Both the position numbers and the translations under genes were made by a program. The notes under the pieces are model-generated. The model saw nothing but the letters and a program-made list of their open reading frames with translations, was not told the origin of the DNA and made no database searches. From Pirellulales bacterium (GTDB lineage: Bacteria > Planctomycetota > Planctomycetia > Pirellulales > JAICIG01): a stretch of DNA of 35,089 nt. The DNA lies in contig JAICLL010000058.1 of NCBI GenBank assembly GCA_025927475.1, positions 1 through 35,089 on the forward strand, given 5' to 3'. Of this stretch, positions 1-13,100 are shown piece after piece (the stretch's first letter is position 1; the number at the start of each line of letters is the position of its first letter).

Positions 1-133
1 CGCATCGCTGAAGCCGAACGCCAATCAACGACCACTTCATGTCGTCCGCGCCATGCCTCGCCATCGTTTTCATCGACGCACCGCGCCGCCTCCTCGCCCC
101 GCTCACGCAGGTGCCGAGCGGTCGTGGGACTAA

Positions 134-1024
134 ACTGTTACGATCATTAAACCCACCATCGTTGAGCATCAACGCACCGCTCTGCAACTGGCGGTCGCCC
201 AGGTGCAGGAAGCGTGTGAGAAGCACGGCCTGCAAGACCATCTCGTCGCCATCGAGATGACCGGCACCTATCATCGCCCGGTGCAACGCGCCTTTCGCCG
301 CGCCGGCAGTGAAGCTCGCCTCGTGCATCCCTTCGCTTCACGTCATTATCGGCAACCATCCCATGCCGACATCAAGACCGACGATCATGACTTGGAAGGC
401 ATCTTCCGGGCCGCGGTCAACGGCTTTGGATTATTGGAGCCGGTTTGGGACGAGACCTACCAGCGGCTGCAATTGCTTGCCCGACATCGACGCGACCTGG
501 TGCAAAAACGCGGCAAGCTCCAATGCCAGATCCGCCAGCACCTGGAGCGCTGCCTGCCGGGTTACGCCGCCCTGTTCCCGGACGATAACTTGTGGAAACA
601 ATCGCTGCCGCTTTGCATCGCGCGGCGGGCCTTTACCGCGGAAACCATCCGCGCGGCGGGCCTGCGCGGCGTGGAGCAATGGCTCGACGAAGAGAAAATC
701 CGCTACCAGTCGCGCTCCCTCAGCCGGGTCGTCGCCTGGGCCGGCAACGCGGCCGACGCCGATCCGCTGGCGCCGCATTTGGCACGCGTCTGGCACGCGC
801 TGCACGACGACTGGCTCGCCAAGGCGCGGCAGATCACGCTCGTCGAACGCGATCTGGCCAGATTACTCGTGAAAACGCCCTATCTGCTGCTCCTTTCGCA
901 TCCGGGCATCAACGTCGTCAGCGCCAGCGAACTGGCTGGCGAGACGGGGCCGATCGAGCATTACGCCAGCGCCAAGGCGATCACCGGTCGAGCGGGCTTG
1001 TTTCCCTCGCGCTACCGAAGCGAT
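134..1024 (+). pseudogene. IS110-family transposase remnant, truncated at both ends
   Basis: This is a decayed DEDD-type transposase of the IS110/IS1111 group, which moves insertion sequences by site-specific recombination. The frame is open from 134 after a TAA at 131-133; the first usable start is a GTG at 203. Visible family motifs are the Glu of IEMTGTYH, the Asp of DIKTDDHDLEGI, the AAVNGFGLLEP stretch, and in the C-terminal Transposase_20 region the sequence HPGINVVSASELAGETGPIE and ITGRAGLFPSRYRSD. The N-terminal strand with the first catalytic Asp is not found in frame. Family similarity stops at about 1024, before the segment that normally carries the catalytic serine. The frame then runs on to 1216 through a palindrome and into sequence antisense to the next gene, which is not transposase. 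IS110 proteins are usually 320-420 residues, so this copy is almost certainly inactive. No terminal inverted repeats were seen. Confidence 0.85.
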
Positions 1025-1034
1025 GCAGCCCGAA

Positions 1035-1076
1035 GGTGGGACTCGCTGCGCTCGGCCCACCCTACCCGCTGTAGGG
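1035..1076. repeat. REP-like palindrome plus adjacent hairpin
   Basis: An imperfect palindrome starts GGTGGG at 1035-1040 and ends CCCACC at 1056-1061, with a CTCGCTGCGCTCG core. A second perfect hairpin overlaps its end: CCCTAC (1060-1065), loop CCGCT, GTAGGG (1071-1076). The element lies where the transposase similarity ends and about 50 bp past the stop codon of the giant minus-strand gene. It resembles short dispersed repeats common in intergenic planctomycete DNA, but only one copy is in this window, so dispersal is inferred. There is no T-run on the minus strand after it, so it is not a classic intrinsic terminator, although it could help stabilise the mRNA end. Confidence 0.5.
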
Positions 1077-1128
1077 AACGGAATCCGTGCCGCTGGCGCG
1101 AACCGCGGTCCGGCCCTGCGCCGCCTTT

Positions 1129-4100
1129 TTACAGCGCGGTCAGGCGGTTGACCGTGCCGGCGGCAGGCGCCGACGGCGAGCTGCTGAATTCCGACGTGTT
1201 GATCAGGTCGATCTGAATCTGAGCCTGCGAAACACCGGCTTCAAGCTGACCGACATAGTTGTTCAACTCATCGGACCTCGGCTGCCGGTTCAGATACTGC
1301 TGGTAGAAGCCGGTCACCACGTTGGCGAAATTCTCGGGGCTTTGCTCGAAGCCCAGCACCACCTGCGGACGACTCATCGCCCCTGAGTTCAGCTTGCCCG
1401 ACCAGTATTGCAGACCCTGAGGATCGGCCTGACGGCCCAACAGCCGCTCATAAAGCGCCTCGACCCAGCCGGTGTTGGTATTGCCGGCCTCGCCGAAGAA
1501 TTCGGGCGAGCTGATCATGCCGGCCACCACGTTCTCCGGCCCGCCGTCGCGCCGCCAGACGCTCATCCAGTAGGCCAGGCCCTGGGCGTCGGGCTGACGC
1601 AGCAGGAACTGCTGGTAATAGTGCGTGATGATCGGCGTCAGCCGTTCGTCGCTCAAGAAGATGCCCTCGGCAATGATGCCGTACTGCTGACCTTGCATGA
1701 TCTGGGCGGTCCAGTATTGCAAGCCGGCGTCGTCAGCCGCGCGATTGAGCACCTGATGATAGAGCTTGTCGACAATGCTCGCCTGGCTCGAGATCAACGT
1801 GACGGTAACCGGGCTGCTGGTGGCAGAGCCATTTTGCGCGACATAGCTGAACCGATCGAGTCCGCGGAACGCCGGACCAGGCGTGTAGCTGAACGAGCCG
1901 TCCGCATTCAGCGTCAGGCTGCCATACAGCGGCTGATTGACGATGACGGCCTGCAAGGCATGGCCGTCGGGCGAGCTGTCGTTGGCCAACACGCCGTTGG
2001 CCGCCGAAGCGCCGCTGGTCGTGCTGGTGCTGAGCACATATACGTCGGGCGTAGCCGTGGGCACCGCGTTGATCACGATGTCAAACGTCTGCGGGGCCGA
2101 TTGGGCGCCGTCGCTGCGTTGCAACACGACGGTGATGTGGGCGGTGCCCAACTGGTTGGCCGCCGGCGTGAACGTTAGATTGCCGGTGGCCGGGTTGAGC
2201 GCGGGCGGCACGCTGAACAGCGCGGGATTGCTGTCGCTGGTCACGGCAAAGCTCAAGGTGGCGCCGTTGCTGCCACTGCCCGCTGAGATACTCTTCGCAA
2301 AGGCGGGCACCATTTGCGGACCGGCGTTTTCCGTGGCCTGAGCCTGTGTGCCGACCGTAAAGCTGGGGTTCTGGCCAGGCAAAACCACCGTGATCGAAAC
2401 CGTGGCGGCTGCCGACGTTTGACCGCCGCCGGTTACGGTGAAGCTGAAGCCGTCATTGGCGGTTTGACCGACGTTGGGCACATAGATCACCTTGTTTTGC
2501 GAATTGGTGACTGCGGTATTGGGTGTGGTGATGGCGGCGCCCAGCGTGGCGCCGTCGCTCGTCTGATAGAGCGTGCCGGTGGTCGGCAGGGTGGCGATGG
2601 TGGCCGTCAAGGGGCCCGTCTGTCCTGGGGCCGGCGTGCCCGCCAAGGTGATGGCGGCCTGGCTGTTCTCCGTGACCGAGATGCTCTGCGCGGTCGCGGT
2701 CGGCGCGGGGCTGCCGACGGTTACGGTGAATTGCCGCGAGAAGGAATTCACGCCGCCGTTGGCCGTGCTGCCGTTGTCGGTAACCGTCACGGTGATGGTG
2801 GCGGTGCCCGCCGCGCCCGGCGTATAGAACAACGTGCCGCTGCTGTTGGGGCTGGTGTAGCTGATCGTGGGATTGGCCACCACATTCGGATCGCTGGAAG
2901 TGGCACTGACGCTCAGCACCTGCGATTCGTTGAGACCGGCCGTTATGCCGCTGAGCTGCACCGTTTGTTGTGCGGCGCCCGAGGGCACTTGCTGATCGCC
3001 GATGGGGTCGAGCGTCGGCGGGTCGTTGATGCCCGTCACCGAGATGGTGGTCGTCTGTGGATTCGAGGTCTCGGTATCGCCGTTTGCCGTGTTCGACGCG
3101 GTAACCATGAGCGTCGCCGTTCCGAAGACATCAGGAGCAAGTCGGAAGGTGAGCGTGCCGGTCGAGTCGATGCTCGGGGCCTGACTGAACAAGTTTTGGC
3201 CCGCGGCGTTGACGGTGACATTGAACGTGACGGCTTCGCCCTGCAGGCCGGGGGTGATGCCGAAGGCGAAATTTGGCACTGAGATCAGGCCGCTGTTGCT
3301 GCCGCCGGCTGAACCGCCGCTGCCCAGAACCGTGTTGTTCTCGAGCACGCTGTAGTTCTGCATCAAGCTGAACGAGGGCGGCTGATTGGCCGGAGCAACG
3401 GTGAGCGTGGCCGTGGCGGTGGCGCTGCTGTAAGCCGTGGCCCCGCCGATGGCGCCGCCGCTCGAGAGGTTCACATGGCTGCCCGCCGCCGCGCCGTCGG
3501 TTTGATCCCAGGCGTAGAACTTCATGTTCACGGCGCCGGTGCTGTCGGTGTAGTTCTGGGCCGGCAGGAACCGCACCAGAGCCCCCGGCGCACCAGGACC
3601 GCTGGGGCCGGGCAGCAACAGCGCGTTGGCGGTCGAGACGGAGGTGGGGCTGATCGAAACCCAACTGCCGCCCCCGTCGAGCGAATACTGCCAGATGCCA
3701 TTGCCGGCGACGCTTACCACCGCGATGCCCTGCTTGGCGCCAGCGTCGGCATCGAGATCGAGGAATGGCGGATAGGTGATCGGAGAGACATTCCCCGTCG
3801 GACGGCCGTCGTGATAGATGTCGTACGGGTTCAGGCTGGTGAGCATATCGCCCACCAGGCTGCCGCTGTTGGACTGGGCCGGCGTGTTCTGCAAGACGGA
3901 GGCAAAGTGGGGCTGCCCGGTGGCGGGGGCGATGCCGTCGCCGGTCGGATAGAGCTGCGGCGCCTGGTGCTGCGCGGTGAACGAGACCTGCGCCGTCACC
4001 TGGGCGCCGACCTGATCGCCGCCGAGCCCGGCATTGCCCAAGTCGTCGGCCTGGAAGGTGATGTTGGCCGCGCCGGCGAAATTGGGCGCGGGAATGAAGC

Positions 4101-7100
4101 TCAGGCCGTCCAGGTTTTGGTTCACGATGGCCAACGGGCCTTGCAGCGTGATCTGCGCGGTGCCATTTCCCGATACGTTCGTGAGTCCCGCGGTCGATCC
4201 CAGCATCAAGGTTCCCTGGCTGGGGTCGGTGGCGATGGTCACCAACACCTGTCCGCGGTTGATGCCGTTGCCTTCGCCATCATCGAAGTCGGTCACCACA
4301 GGATTGGTGCCATTCTTGCTGCTGAAGACGAACGGCTGGCCTTCCAGTGCCTGGAAAGGCGCCCCTGGCACGGAGATGGTCGGCGCGTCGTTGACCGCAT
4401 TGACCGTGATGCTAGCGACGCCCAGTGCGTTGACATCGTAGGGGCTGAACGGCGTGCTGCCGCCGGTGCCCAAGCCATTGCCGTCGCTGCTGTCCAGATC
4501 GACCAGATTGCCGTGCGACAGCGCGACGACCGCGTTCGTGTTGGGGTTCAAAGCGGCGGTCTGATCCCAGGCGATGAAGTGGATGGCGGGGTTTCCAAAT
4601 GCCGCGCTATTAAAGTCCTTGGCGGGGTTGAAGCGAACCAGGTCGCCCAAATTCGGCGCGGTGCCGGTGCCGCCATCGAGCAGCAGAGCGTTGCGCAACG
4701 ACACCACCGGTGCGGTCGCCTCCGTGCCGTCGTCGGTGAAGCTGGTGGTGGTGCCGCTGCCGATGGCGCCGATTAAGAGATTCTCGGCGCCAGCGCTCGT
4801 GCCACGATAAATGCGATAACCCAGTGCGCCGTTGACCAACGTCCATGAGAGGTTTTGTGCCAGCTTGGTGGCCGTGGTGGTTCCGGTCGTTTCGCTGCTG
4901 ACCGTGGTTTCGCCCAGCGCGTTCACGGCGGTGACCACATAGAAGTACGTGGTGTTGGCCGCCAGCGCGCCGCCGGTCGCCGCGGTGGCGGTTACCGAAG
5001 CGGGCGGCTGCCGATGAGCGTTTGCCTGCGTGGTAGTGGTTTCGCTGTTATCATCGTTGAACGTGGTGGCGCCGGCGAGCACGCTGGCGACCAGCACGTT
5101 CTCTCCGCCCGCGCTCGAACCGCGATAAATTCTGTAGCTGGTGGCGCCGTTGACGGCACTCCACGACAGCGCGATTGTCCTTTGCACAAGCGACGTGGAC
5201 GCAACGGCCTCGGAGCTGGCGCCCGTTTCGCCCTGCGCATCGACGGCGGTGATGACATAGTGATAGGGGGTGTTGGTGGCCAGCGAGCCGCCGACGGTGG
5301 GCGAGGCGGCCAATCCGGTGGGGGGCGCAAGTCCGACCCCGTTGTTGGGACCCGGCGCGACGTTTTGCCAAGTTTTGCCGCCGTCGAGCGAATACTGCCA
5401 CGCTCCGCCCGGTGTGCCGCTCGGCATGACCGGCACGGTCAACCCGGTAACGGCGATGCCGTATTGGGCGCCTGAGCCGATGAGCGTCATGGCCGTCTGG
5501 TTGCCGCCGTTGGCCCCCGTTTGCAGGACGCTGTAAACGGTGTTGCCGGTATTGGGCGTCGCGGGCAGCGCCGGCGTGGGCGGGTTGGTCGGCTGCTCGT
5601 TGATGGCAGTCAACGTCATCGGCACGGTGGTATCCAGCGCCGGGTGGTCTTGAGAACCGTAAATCGCCAGATAAACGTCTTCCAACGGCGACCTGAGCGG
5701 CACCACCGGGGCCTGGTGCAGCGGCGCCGGACCATAGCCAATGTTGCCGTTGTCGTTGGTCAGGAAGGTCAGATGAACCGGGCCGACAAACTCGTTGGTC
5801 GGATCGAAGGCCAACCCTTCCAGCGCGGCGTTGATGCCCGCCAGCGTGCCTTGGAATTGCAGCGTCGCGGTATCATTGGCTGAACCATTGATAAACGTAA
5901 TGCCGCTCGTGTTTTGCACGTGCAACGTGCCGCTGCCGGACAGCAGCGAAACCGACTCGGTGAACTGCAAGGCCGCGTTGTTGACATCGGTGCCCGAGAT
6001 ATCGGGGTCGCTGATGGTGATGCCGTTGCCGTTCGCCTGCGAAAAGACGTAGGGCGTGTCTTCCGACGAGGGGTTGGCCGGCTGCTTCGGCGGCGCCGCG
6101 GTAAACTTGGCCGAGCCGGTCATGACGACGCGGGCGCTGCCCGACTGCACTGCGGCGGGCTTGGTCGGCACGATGGCATTGATCGCCGCAACGACATCTT
6201 GGGCGACCGCGGCGGCGCCGTCGGTGGCCAGGTACGGCACCGGGTTGTAGAGCGACAGTAGCGTGTCGGAACCGGCCAGGGTGGCAGAGGTGGCGATCAA
6301 CACCTGGTTGCTCTGGCTGGGGCTGACGGTGGCCAGGGCTGGCGTGTTGAATCCGTTGGCGCCGTTGACCGCCGCGACGGCAGCCACGGCGATTTGCGCG
6401 GCGCCGTCGGTGGAGCGGACCACCACGGGAATGTTCGAGGGATTGGCCGTTTGCGGAGTTTGCAGCGTCAACAAGGTGCCGGCGCCGGTTCCGCCCACCG
6501 AGGTCGAAGAGGTAATCACCACCGCCCCGGTGCTGGCAGCGGTCCCCGCTGGATTGGCCTGGGCGAGTCCGGCAATATTGAAACCATTGGGTCCGTTGAT
6601 CACGGCGGCGACCGCGGCGGCAAGCTGCGCCGGGCCGTCGGTGTCTTGGACGCTGACGGCAATGTTGCCGGGCGTGATGCTGCCCGTGGTCGGCGTGATG
6701 AACTCGAAGGTCTTGCTCGTCCCGTTCTGCGTCACGGTAAGCGTGCCGTGGGCCACGGTCTTGCCGGTGGCATTGGAGGCCACGTCGACCTCCCAAGGAT
6801 TGGCGAACTCAAACGTTTTGGAGGTCGTGCCCTGGGTGACCGTAAAAGTCTGATGATAAATGGCTTGGCCGGTGGCCGTGGCGGCGACGTCGATCTCCCA
6901 CCAGGCGTTTTTGACCGACAGCAGCGAATCGCTCGCCGAGAGACCGGTTGTCGCGTTAATGAGCAACCGGTTGTTGATCGACGTGCCCAGCGAGGGAGTG
7001 TTGAAGCCTGTGACGCTGCCCACCGCTTTGGCGGCGGCGGCGGCAATGTTGCCTGGCGTGTCGTTGTCATTGACGGCGATGGGCACATTGCCGGCGGCGG

Positions 7101-10100
7101 CGGGCCCGGTGGTGGGCGTCGTGAACTCGAATGTCTTGCGCACGCCGTTTCGCGTGACCGTGATCGTCTGATGGGCGATGGTGTGGCCGGTGGCCGTACC
7201 CGCCACGTTCACCTCAAACACGTTGGCGAATTTGAAATTCGTCGCGGTGTTGCCGGCCGTGTCGAACACCTGGAATGTCAGGCCGCTGTTGGTGCCCGCG
7301 CTGCCGGTCAGGGCGCTGGCCGCCGGGAAGTCCATGAAGCCGCTGGTGGCGTTGGCGGCCTCGATCGGATTGCTCTGAACGGTATCGGCGTCCGTCGGGC
7401 TTGGCACGACCTCGCTGGGCGCGTCGTTGACCGGCGTCACCGTAATCGGCAGGTTCACGGTGGTGATCCGCGCCGGCGGCGGCGTGTTGCCCAAGTCGCT
7501 GGCGACGATCGTCAGGTTCGCCGTGCCGTTGAAATAATAAGCGTTCGGGTTGTTCGAATCGTCCAGCCGGAACACCAAATGCGCCAGGGCCGTGTTGATG
7601 CCCGGGTCGACGTAGTTGCCGTTGGCGTCGGTGACCAGGTCGCCCAAAGGACCTTTCAACACCAGCGGGTTGGCGGGCGTACCGTTGCCGCTGATTTGCA
7701 CCACGTTGACGCTGGGCGTGTTGGCGTCTTGCAAGATCGAGAGCGTGCCAACCGAAGCCGTAATCGTCACTTGCTCGAGGCCGCCGTTGGCATCCACGTC
7801 GTAAATGGTGATCGGGTTGTTCAAGTCCCAATCGCCGTCGCCGGGCGGCAGCGTGATGCCCTTGATGGCGGCGCCGGGAATGTCCAGATACGGATCGCTG
7901 CCGCTGGCCGAGTCGGGATCGGTGGCGCTTTCTGGCGCGTCGGTGTCGGTGACCGAGGCGGGGGCGAAGCGAATCGCCTCGTGCTCGAACATGGTCTGCT
8001 GCGTGGTGGGCAGCACGACCGAGGGCGCATCGTTGGCAACGCTGTCGAGAATCATTTGGTAGGTGGTGTAACCCGAGGCGGCGTTGGCCTGCAACGAGTT
8101 GCCCGCCAAGTCGGTAATGCCCAAATCGCCTTGCTGGGGCCCCAGCGCCGGGTCTTGCGGATCGAACTTCTTGCCGTTGTCGAGCGCAATGTCGTAAACG
8201 TTGCCGTTTTGCCAGACGCCGCTGGCGGCAATCAGACGGATGATGTGGTTGTTGTTGTCGTAGACAAAGGCATAGTCGATGCCGGGCGTCAGCAAGACGC
8301 CGTTGCGGCGCACGGTGACGCGATTTTGGGTGACGGTCGAGTTATCGACGCCCGAGCCGATGCCGTCGTTGAGCAAGATATCGAACTCAGAGAGATTCTC
8401 ACCCACCGGATGGACGACATTGACGCGCGGATCCTGGTCGGCCAGGTCGTTGTCGGCCGGCGTGAGCAGTGAGGCGGCGGGGCCGAGCGTGTCGGCGCGT
8501 TCGACGGCGCCGCGGTCTTTGAACACCTGCCCGCCGAGGCCCGGCGGCGAGTTGACCAGCGGATCGTCGACCCGCAGTTGACCGTTGATGTCGGTGGCCG
8601 GCGCGACAATGGGCGACGGCGCGATGCCCAAAGGCGCGGTCACCTGGGTCATCGCGGCCCGGTCTTGCAACACGTCGATCGAGCTGTCGATGGCCTGCGA
8701 GAACTCCTGGAGATAGAAGTTGTTGGCCGGCGCGTTGACAAACAGCGGATCGGTGGGCGCCAGCGCGATGCCGTTCGTGCCCAGGTTGCCGCTGGGCAGG
8801 TTGGTGTTGGTGGTGTTGCCCTGATAGATGTTGGCGGCCAACACCGGCGGACTGGTCAGCCCTTGCGAACTGGCGTCGATCGAAATGCCGGTCGTCGAGT
8901 TCGCCACGATGTTGTTCATAATCGTGGGGCTGGCGCTGTTGGTCACCAGGATACCGGCTCCGGAGGGATTGACTCCTCCATAAACCGTATTGTTGGCAAT
9001 CCGTCCGAAGGGCACGGCCGCCAGCGGGTTCTGCGCGTTCGGATCGCCGCTGAACTGGATGCCCGCGTTGCCGAAGCCCGAGACGATGTTGTTTTTGATC
9101 ACCGGGCCAGGAACCAGCCGGGCCGTATCGAGCACGGGCAGATTGCGCGCCGCGCCTTGGTGCGGCAGATTGGGATCGGGCGCACCGGGCAAGCCCTCAC
9201 GCGGCGCGGCGCTGACCAAGATGCCGTCGCTCAGCGACTTGCTCACCTGGTTGCTTTCCAGAATGATCGCGCCCTGCTTGCGCGGCGTTTGGGCATCGCC
9301 AATCAGGTTGTCGTACTTCACCACGCGCACCGTGGTATCATTGGCGCCAACCGCGCCGTTTTGATTGGGCGCCCGATAGAAGAGCGTGCCGATATTGACC
9401 GTGTTGTCAGGCGGCACGTTCTGGTTGCTCCGCAAGAAGACGGAACCGCCGAACGGATCGCCTTGGCGAAAGAAATTGCTGCCGGGCACGCCGCTGGCGC
9501 CGCGCAAATTGATCGGCCCGGCGCTGACTTGAATCTGGTAGTAGCCGGTGCTGCCCCGCTCGCGGCCGTCGCCGTTGGGGTCGTAGGCGCCGTTGCCTTG
9601 GCCGCTGACACCGATGTAATAATCGCCATCGGCTTGAGCGGTGCTCGCGCTCGGCGGCGAAGCCGAAATGGCCGACTCCGTGCCGTCGTCAACAAAGGAC
9701 TGCTGGGCCTGAGGATTGCCGGCCGGCACGGAGGCAATCAGCGAGTTTTCTTGTCCGCTCGCCGTGCCGCGATAAATGTTGTAGCTCGTCGCACCGTTGA
9801 CGGGCAACCAAGTGAGCAGCATCGAGGCGTTGAGGGGGGTTGCCGTGCCCGGAATCTCGTTGCTGGCCAACGTCTCGCCCTGCGCATTGACCGCGGTGAT
9901 CACATAGTCATAGGTGCCCGGCACAAGGCTTCCGGTCGCTTGCGGAGTAACCGCTTGGAAGGCGGGCGCGCTTAAGCCCGCCGTGTTCGTCGCCGGCGGG
10001 GTCGCCGAAGTCAATCCGCCGGCATCGGCAAACGAAGTGGTTCGCCCGTTGTTGATGACGGCGACCAACTGGTTTTGCTGCCCGGGCGACGTGCCGCGGT

Positions 10101-13100
10101 AGATCTTGTAGCCAGTGGCATTGAGAGTTTGCGACCAGCTCAACCGGGCCGTCTGGTTGGCGGCGTTGGTCGAGACCGGCTGCAGGTTGCTGGCGGTGGT
10201 TTCGCCGCCCCCGACCAAGGCGGTAACGACGTAATAGTAGCTGGCCACGCCGAGTGAGCCACCCGCCGAGAGCGAAACGGGCCGTAGCGTGGGCGCCGCC
10301 ACAGCGCTGGCCGCCGTAAAGGTGTAGTACAGGTCGGACTCATGGCCCGGCTGGCCGACCGGCGGCGAGAGGTAGTAATTGGCGCCGGTCGCGGGATCGA
10401 ATTGACGAGAACCGGCACCCGAAACATTGAGCGAGCCAAACGGCGACTGCGCGCCGTCTTGCAGCAACGACGTCAACTCCATTCCGTTGCGGTCGAACAA
10501 CCGCAGCGTCGGATTGAGTGTGGAGAGAATGCTCTGCGTATTCAGATCGATGGTCATCGAGTCGCCGGCGTGCAAGTGGACCTTCATCAGGTCGACCTGC
10601 GGCGACGTGCCGACGCCGGCGGCATTACCAATGACTCCATAGCCATTAAACACGCGAGTGACCGGCGGGGGCGACGCGGTCGCACCGGCGGCGCCGTTGT
10701 CGGTAAAGCTGGTCGGGCCGGTGTAAGCACTACTGCCGCCGCCGATCGTGCCGATCAGCACATTCTCTTGGCCGGGGGCGGTGCCGCGGTAAATGTTGTA
10801 CACCGTGGCGCCGGGCAGCGGCGCCCAATAGAGACTGGCCGAGCCGTTGCCGCTGGTGGCCGTATAGGGCTGTTCATTGCTCACGGCATTGAGGCCATTG
10901 GCATCGGTCGCCGATACCACGTAGTAATAGGTGACGTTCGCCGAGAGACCGCCGGCGCCGCCCGAGGTGATTGGCTTCAGGTTCGGATCGTTGCCGGAAT
11001 CGACCCCCGTGGGGAACGCCGTAGCAATGCTGCTGTGTGGGGGCACCGGCGCACTGGCACTGTTGGCCGGATTGGGGCCGCTGATGACCTGCTGGGGTGC
11101 GCCGACCACCACCGAGGCTGCTCCGAACAGATTGACGCGGTCGCTGTCGTCGTTGGGCGTAGCGCTGGCAAGCGGATTGTTGTTGTTGGCGTCGGAGGTG
11201 GCGGCCTGCACATTCAGCAGGCCGTTCTGGTTAATTGCCGCCACCATGGCCTGCGCGATTTGGGCGCCAGTGTACGACGGTAGAATGGTCACGCGCACAT
11301 TGCTGGGATTGTTGAGCTGATTGTTGGAATCCAGCTCGAACACTCGCTGGTGTACGCCGTCACTGATTGTAAACGTCTGACCATCAAAGGACCCGGCGAT
11401 TCCGAAATCGAGCGTGACCGCCAGCATGTTGATACGGTTCACCAGGCTGGGGCTCGACGTTTGCACGCTGCCGGACGGATTGGGCGGATTGCCCGGCGTG
11501 ACCGTCGGGCTGGCATTGGCCAGCGGAGTCAGCGTAATCGTGATCACGTTGGCGTTATGCTTCGCCAGGCCGGCGGCCAGCAACTGCTGCAATTGGGCCT
11601 GCGTGAGGCTGATTTGCGCGCTCGTCGAGAATTGGCCTTGCAGGCTCTTGTCTTGCTGGTTGAAGAAGACCGGAATGTTGGCGGTATTCAGCGGATCGTT
11701 GGCTGGCAAATCCGGGAAGCCGGCGGTCAGGTATTCATAGCTTCCCTCGAGGTCGCCCACGGCGCTGATGGTCACCGTGCCGCCCGCCGTCGGCGCGGGC
11801 ACATTGGTGAAGGTATAGGTATACGTCGGCAACGCGTTCGAGGTGGGACCGAGGCCGGCCGAACCCGGCACTTGTGTCAGCGACTGATTGAAATGACCTT
11901 CCGGCGCGATCAGCGTGTACGCCGAAGTCAGGCGGTCGTTGATGTCGAGTTGGTTCGGATCGACCAGGATGTTGCTGCGGTTGGGATTGATCGTTTGCCC
12001 GGCGTCCGCACCGCGCTGAATATCGAGCTGGTAGGGCCCTGTCAGGATCTCGGTGCTGCTGCCAAAGAAGGGATTTTGCGGCGTGGTGAAGAACTGCGTC
12101 TGCCCGATCGGGGCGTTGGTCACCATTTCGCCGCGGCCGGCCAAACCGACCACCAGGTCGGTCACATACCAACCTTCCTTGGGGGCGCCGCCCAGGTCGG
12201 AATTGTTTCCGGTCTCGCCTGGAATCGGATTGCCGCTGCTGGCTTCGGTCTTGATCGCGGTCAGTTGGCCGAATCCATGTGTGCCGCTGAAGTCGAACCG
12301 CAGCATCAGGTTCGGGTTGCCAGCATAGTTGCTCAGGTCGATGCGCGCCTGTCGCCAGGTGCCGGTGTTGTCGAACAACTGCTGCACCTGCTGCCGCGGG
12401 TCGACCTGCGTCTGGCTGGCCGGCACGTCGGACGAAGCGGTGGCAAAGTCGGGCAACTCGCTGGTATTCAGCGGTTGCTCGACGCCGAATTGCCGCCGCG
12501 CGAGCGACGTGCCGCCCGGATCGTTCGACGGAAAATATCGAGTGCGCGCGGGATTGTTGGTGGCAATTTCGTCCCAGCTCTTACCGCCATCGGGCGAGAC
12601 GTAGACGCGCGCGGAGGCATTCCAGTTCGCGCTGCTGTTATTGCTCATCCCGGTGTTCAGGTAGTAGTCGAAGTAGACAGTCGGCTTGTCGCCCGACGAA
12701 TAGCCCGCCAAGCTGAAGGGGCTTGTCATCAACGAGCCGTACACGTCGCCTGGCGCGTTGAAGGTCTTATTGTTGTTGACGGTGTTGTCGAGACTGTTGG
12801 TGGTGCCGTGAACCAGATCCTTGACCAGACCGCTGGGCGCCTCGACGCCGGGCGAATGATTGTCTAGGCCGAAATAAAAGGCATTGCTGCTGGTGGTATT
12901 GGCCACGCGGCTGTTGTCGCCCGGTCCCGAGAGACCGCCCGGTCCCGTCACATTCACCGGAAGCGGCTGTGGACTGCCGTTGACCCCGTGACCCGGCAGA
13001 TTCATCGCTGCGCCGTCGCCGTTGACACGGGGAGCGACGTGCCACATGTTGTAATCCAACACCGACATGGCCACGCCGCGGACGTCTTGCAGTCCGCCCA

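Larger units (their letters stand above)
1792..8019 (-). other. Cadherin/Ig-like stalk (residues ~6240-8315, with embedded modules)
   Basis: Several cadherin-like or Ig-like domains follow each other, marked by NDAP or NDPP junctions (6437, 7448, 7904), EDTPYVFSQ, VLENNTVL and VTENSQAA strand starts. The last one (8226-8315) has VLANDSSPDGH, YGSLTLNADGSFSYTP and DRFSYVA, which is the tandem-95/cadherin-like type found in long bacterial adhesins. Such domains often bind calcium and stiffen a stalk. Confidence 0.7.

Noticed and set aside
39..260. Possible 5' part of the transposase in another frame (FIDA resembling the first catalytic Asp strand)
   Set aside because: Only three or four residues resemble the family and the following residues do not continue the IS110 pattern.
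1581..1740. The HExxH in the giant protein as evidence for an active toxin-like protease system
   Set aside because: The third ligand is changed and no toxin, immunity or secretion genes are nearby, so no such system is claimed.
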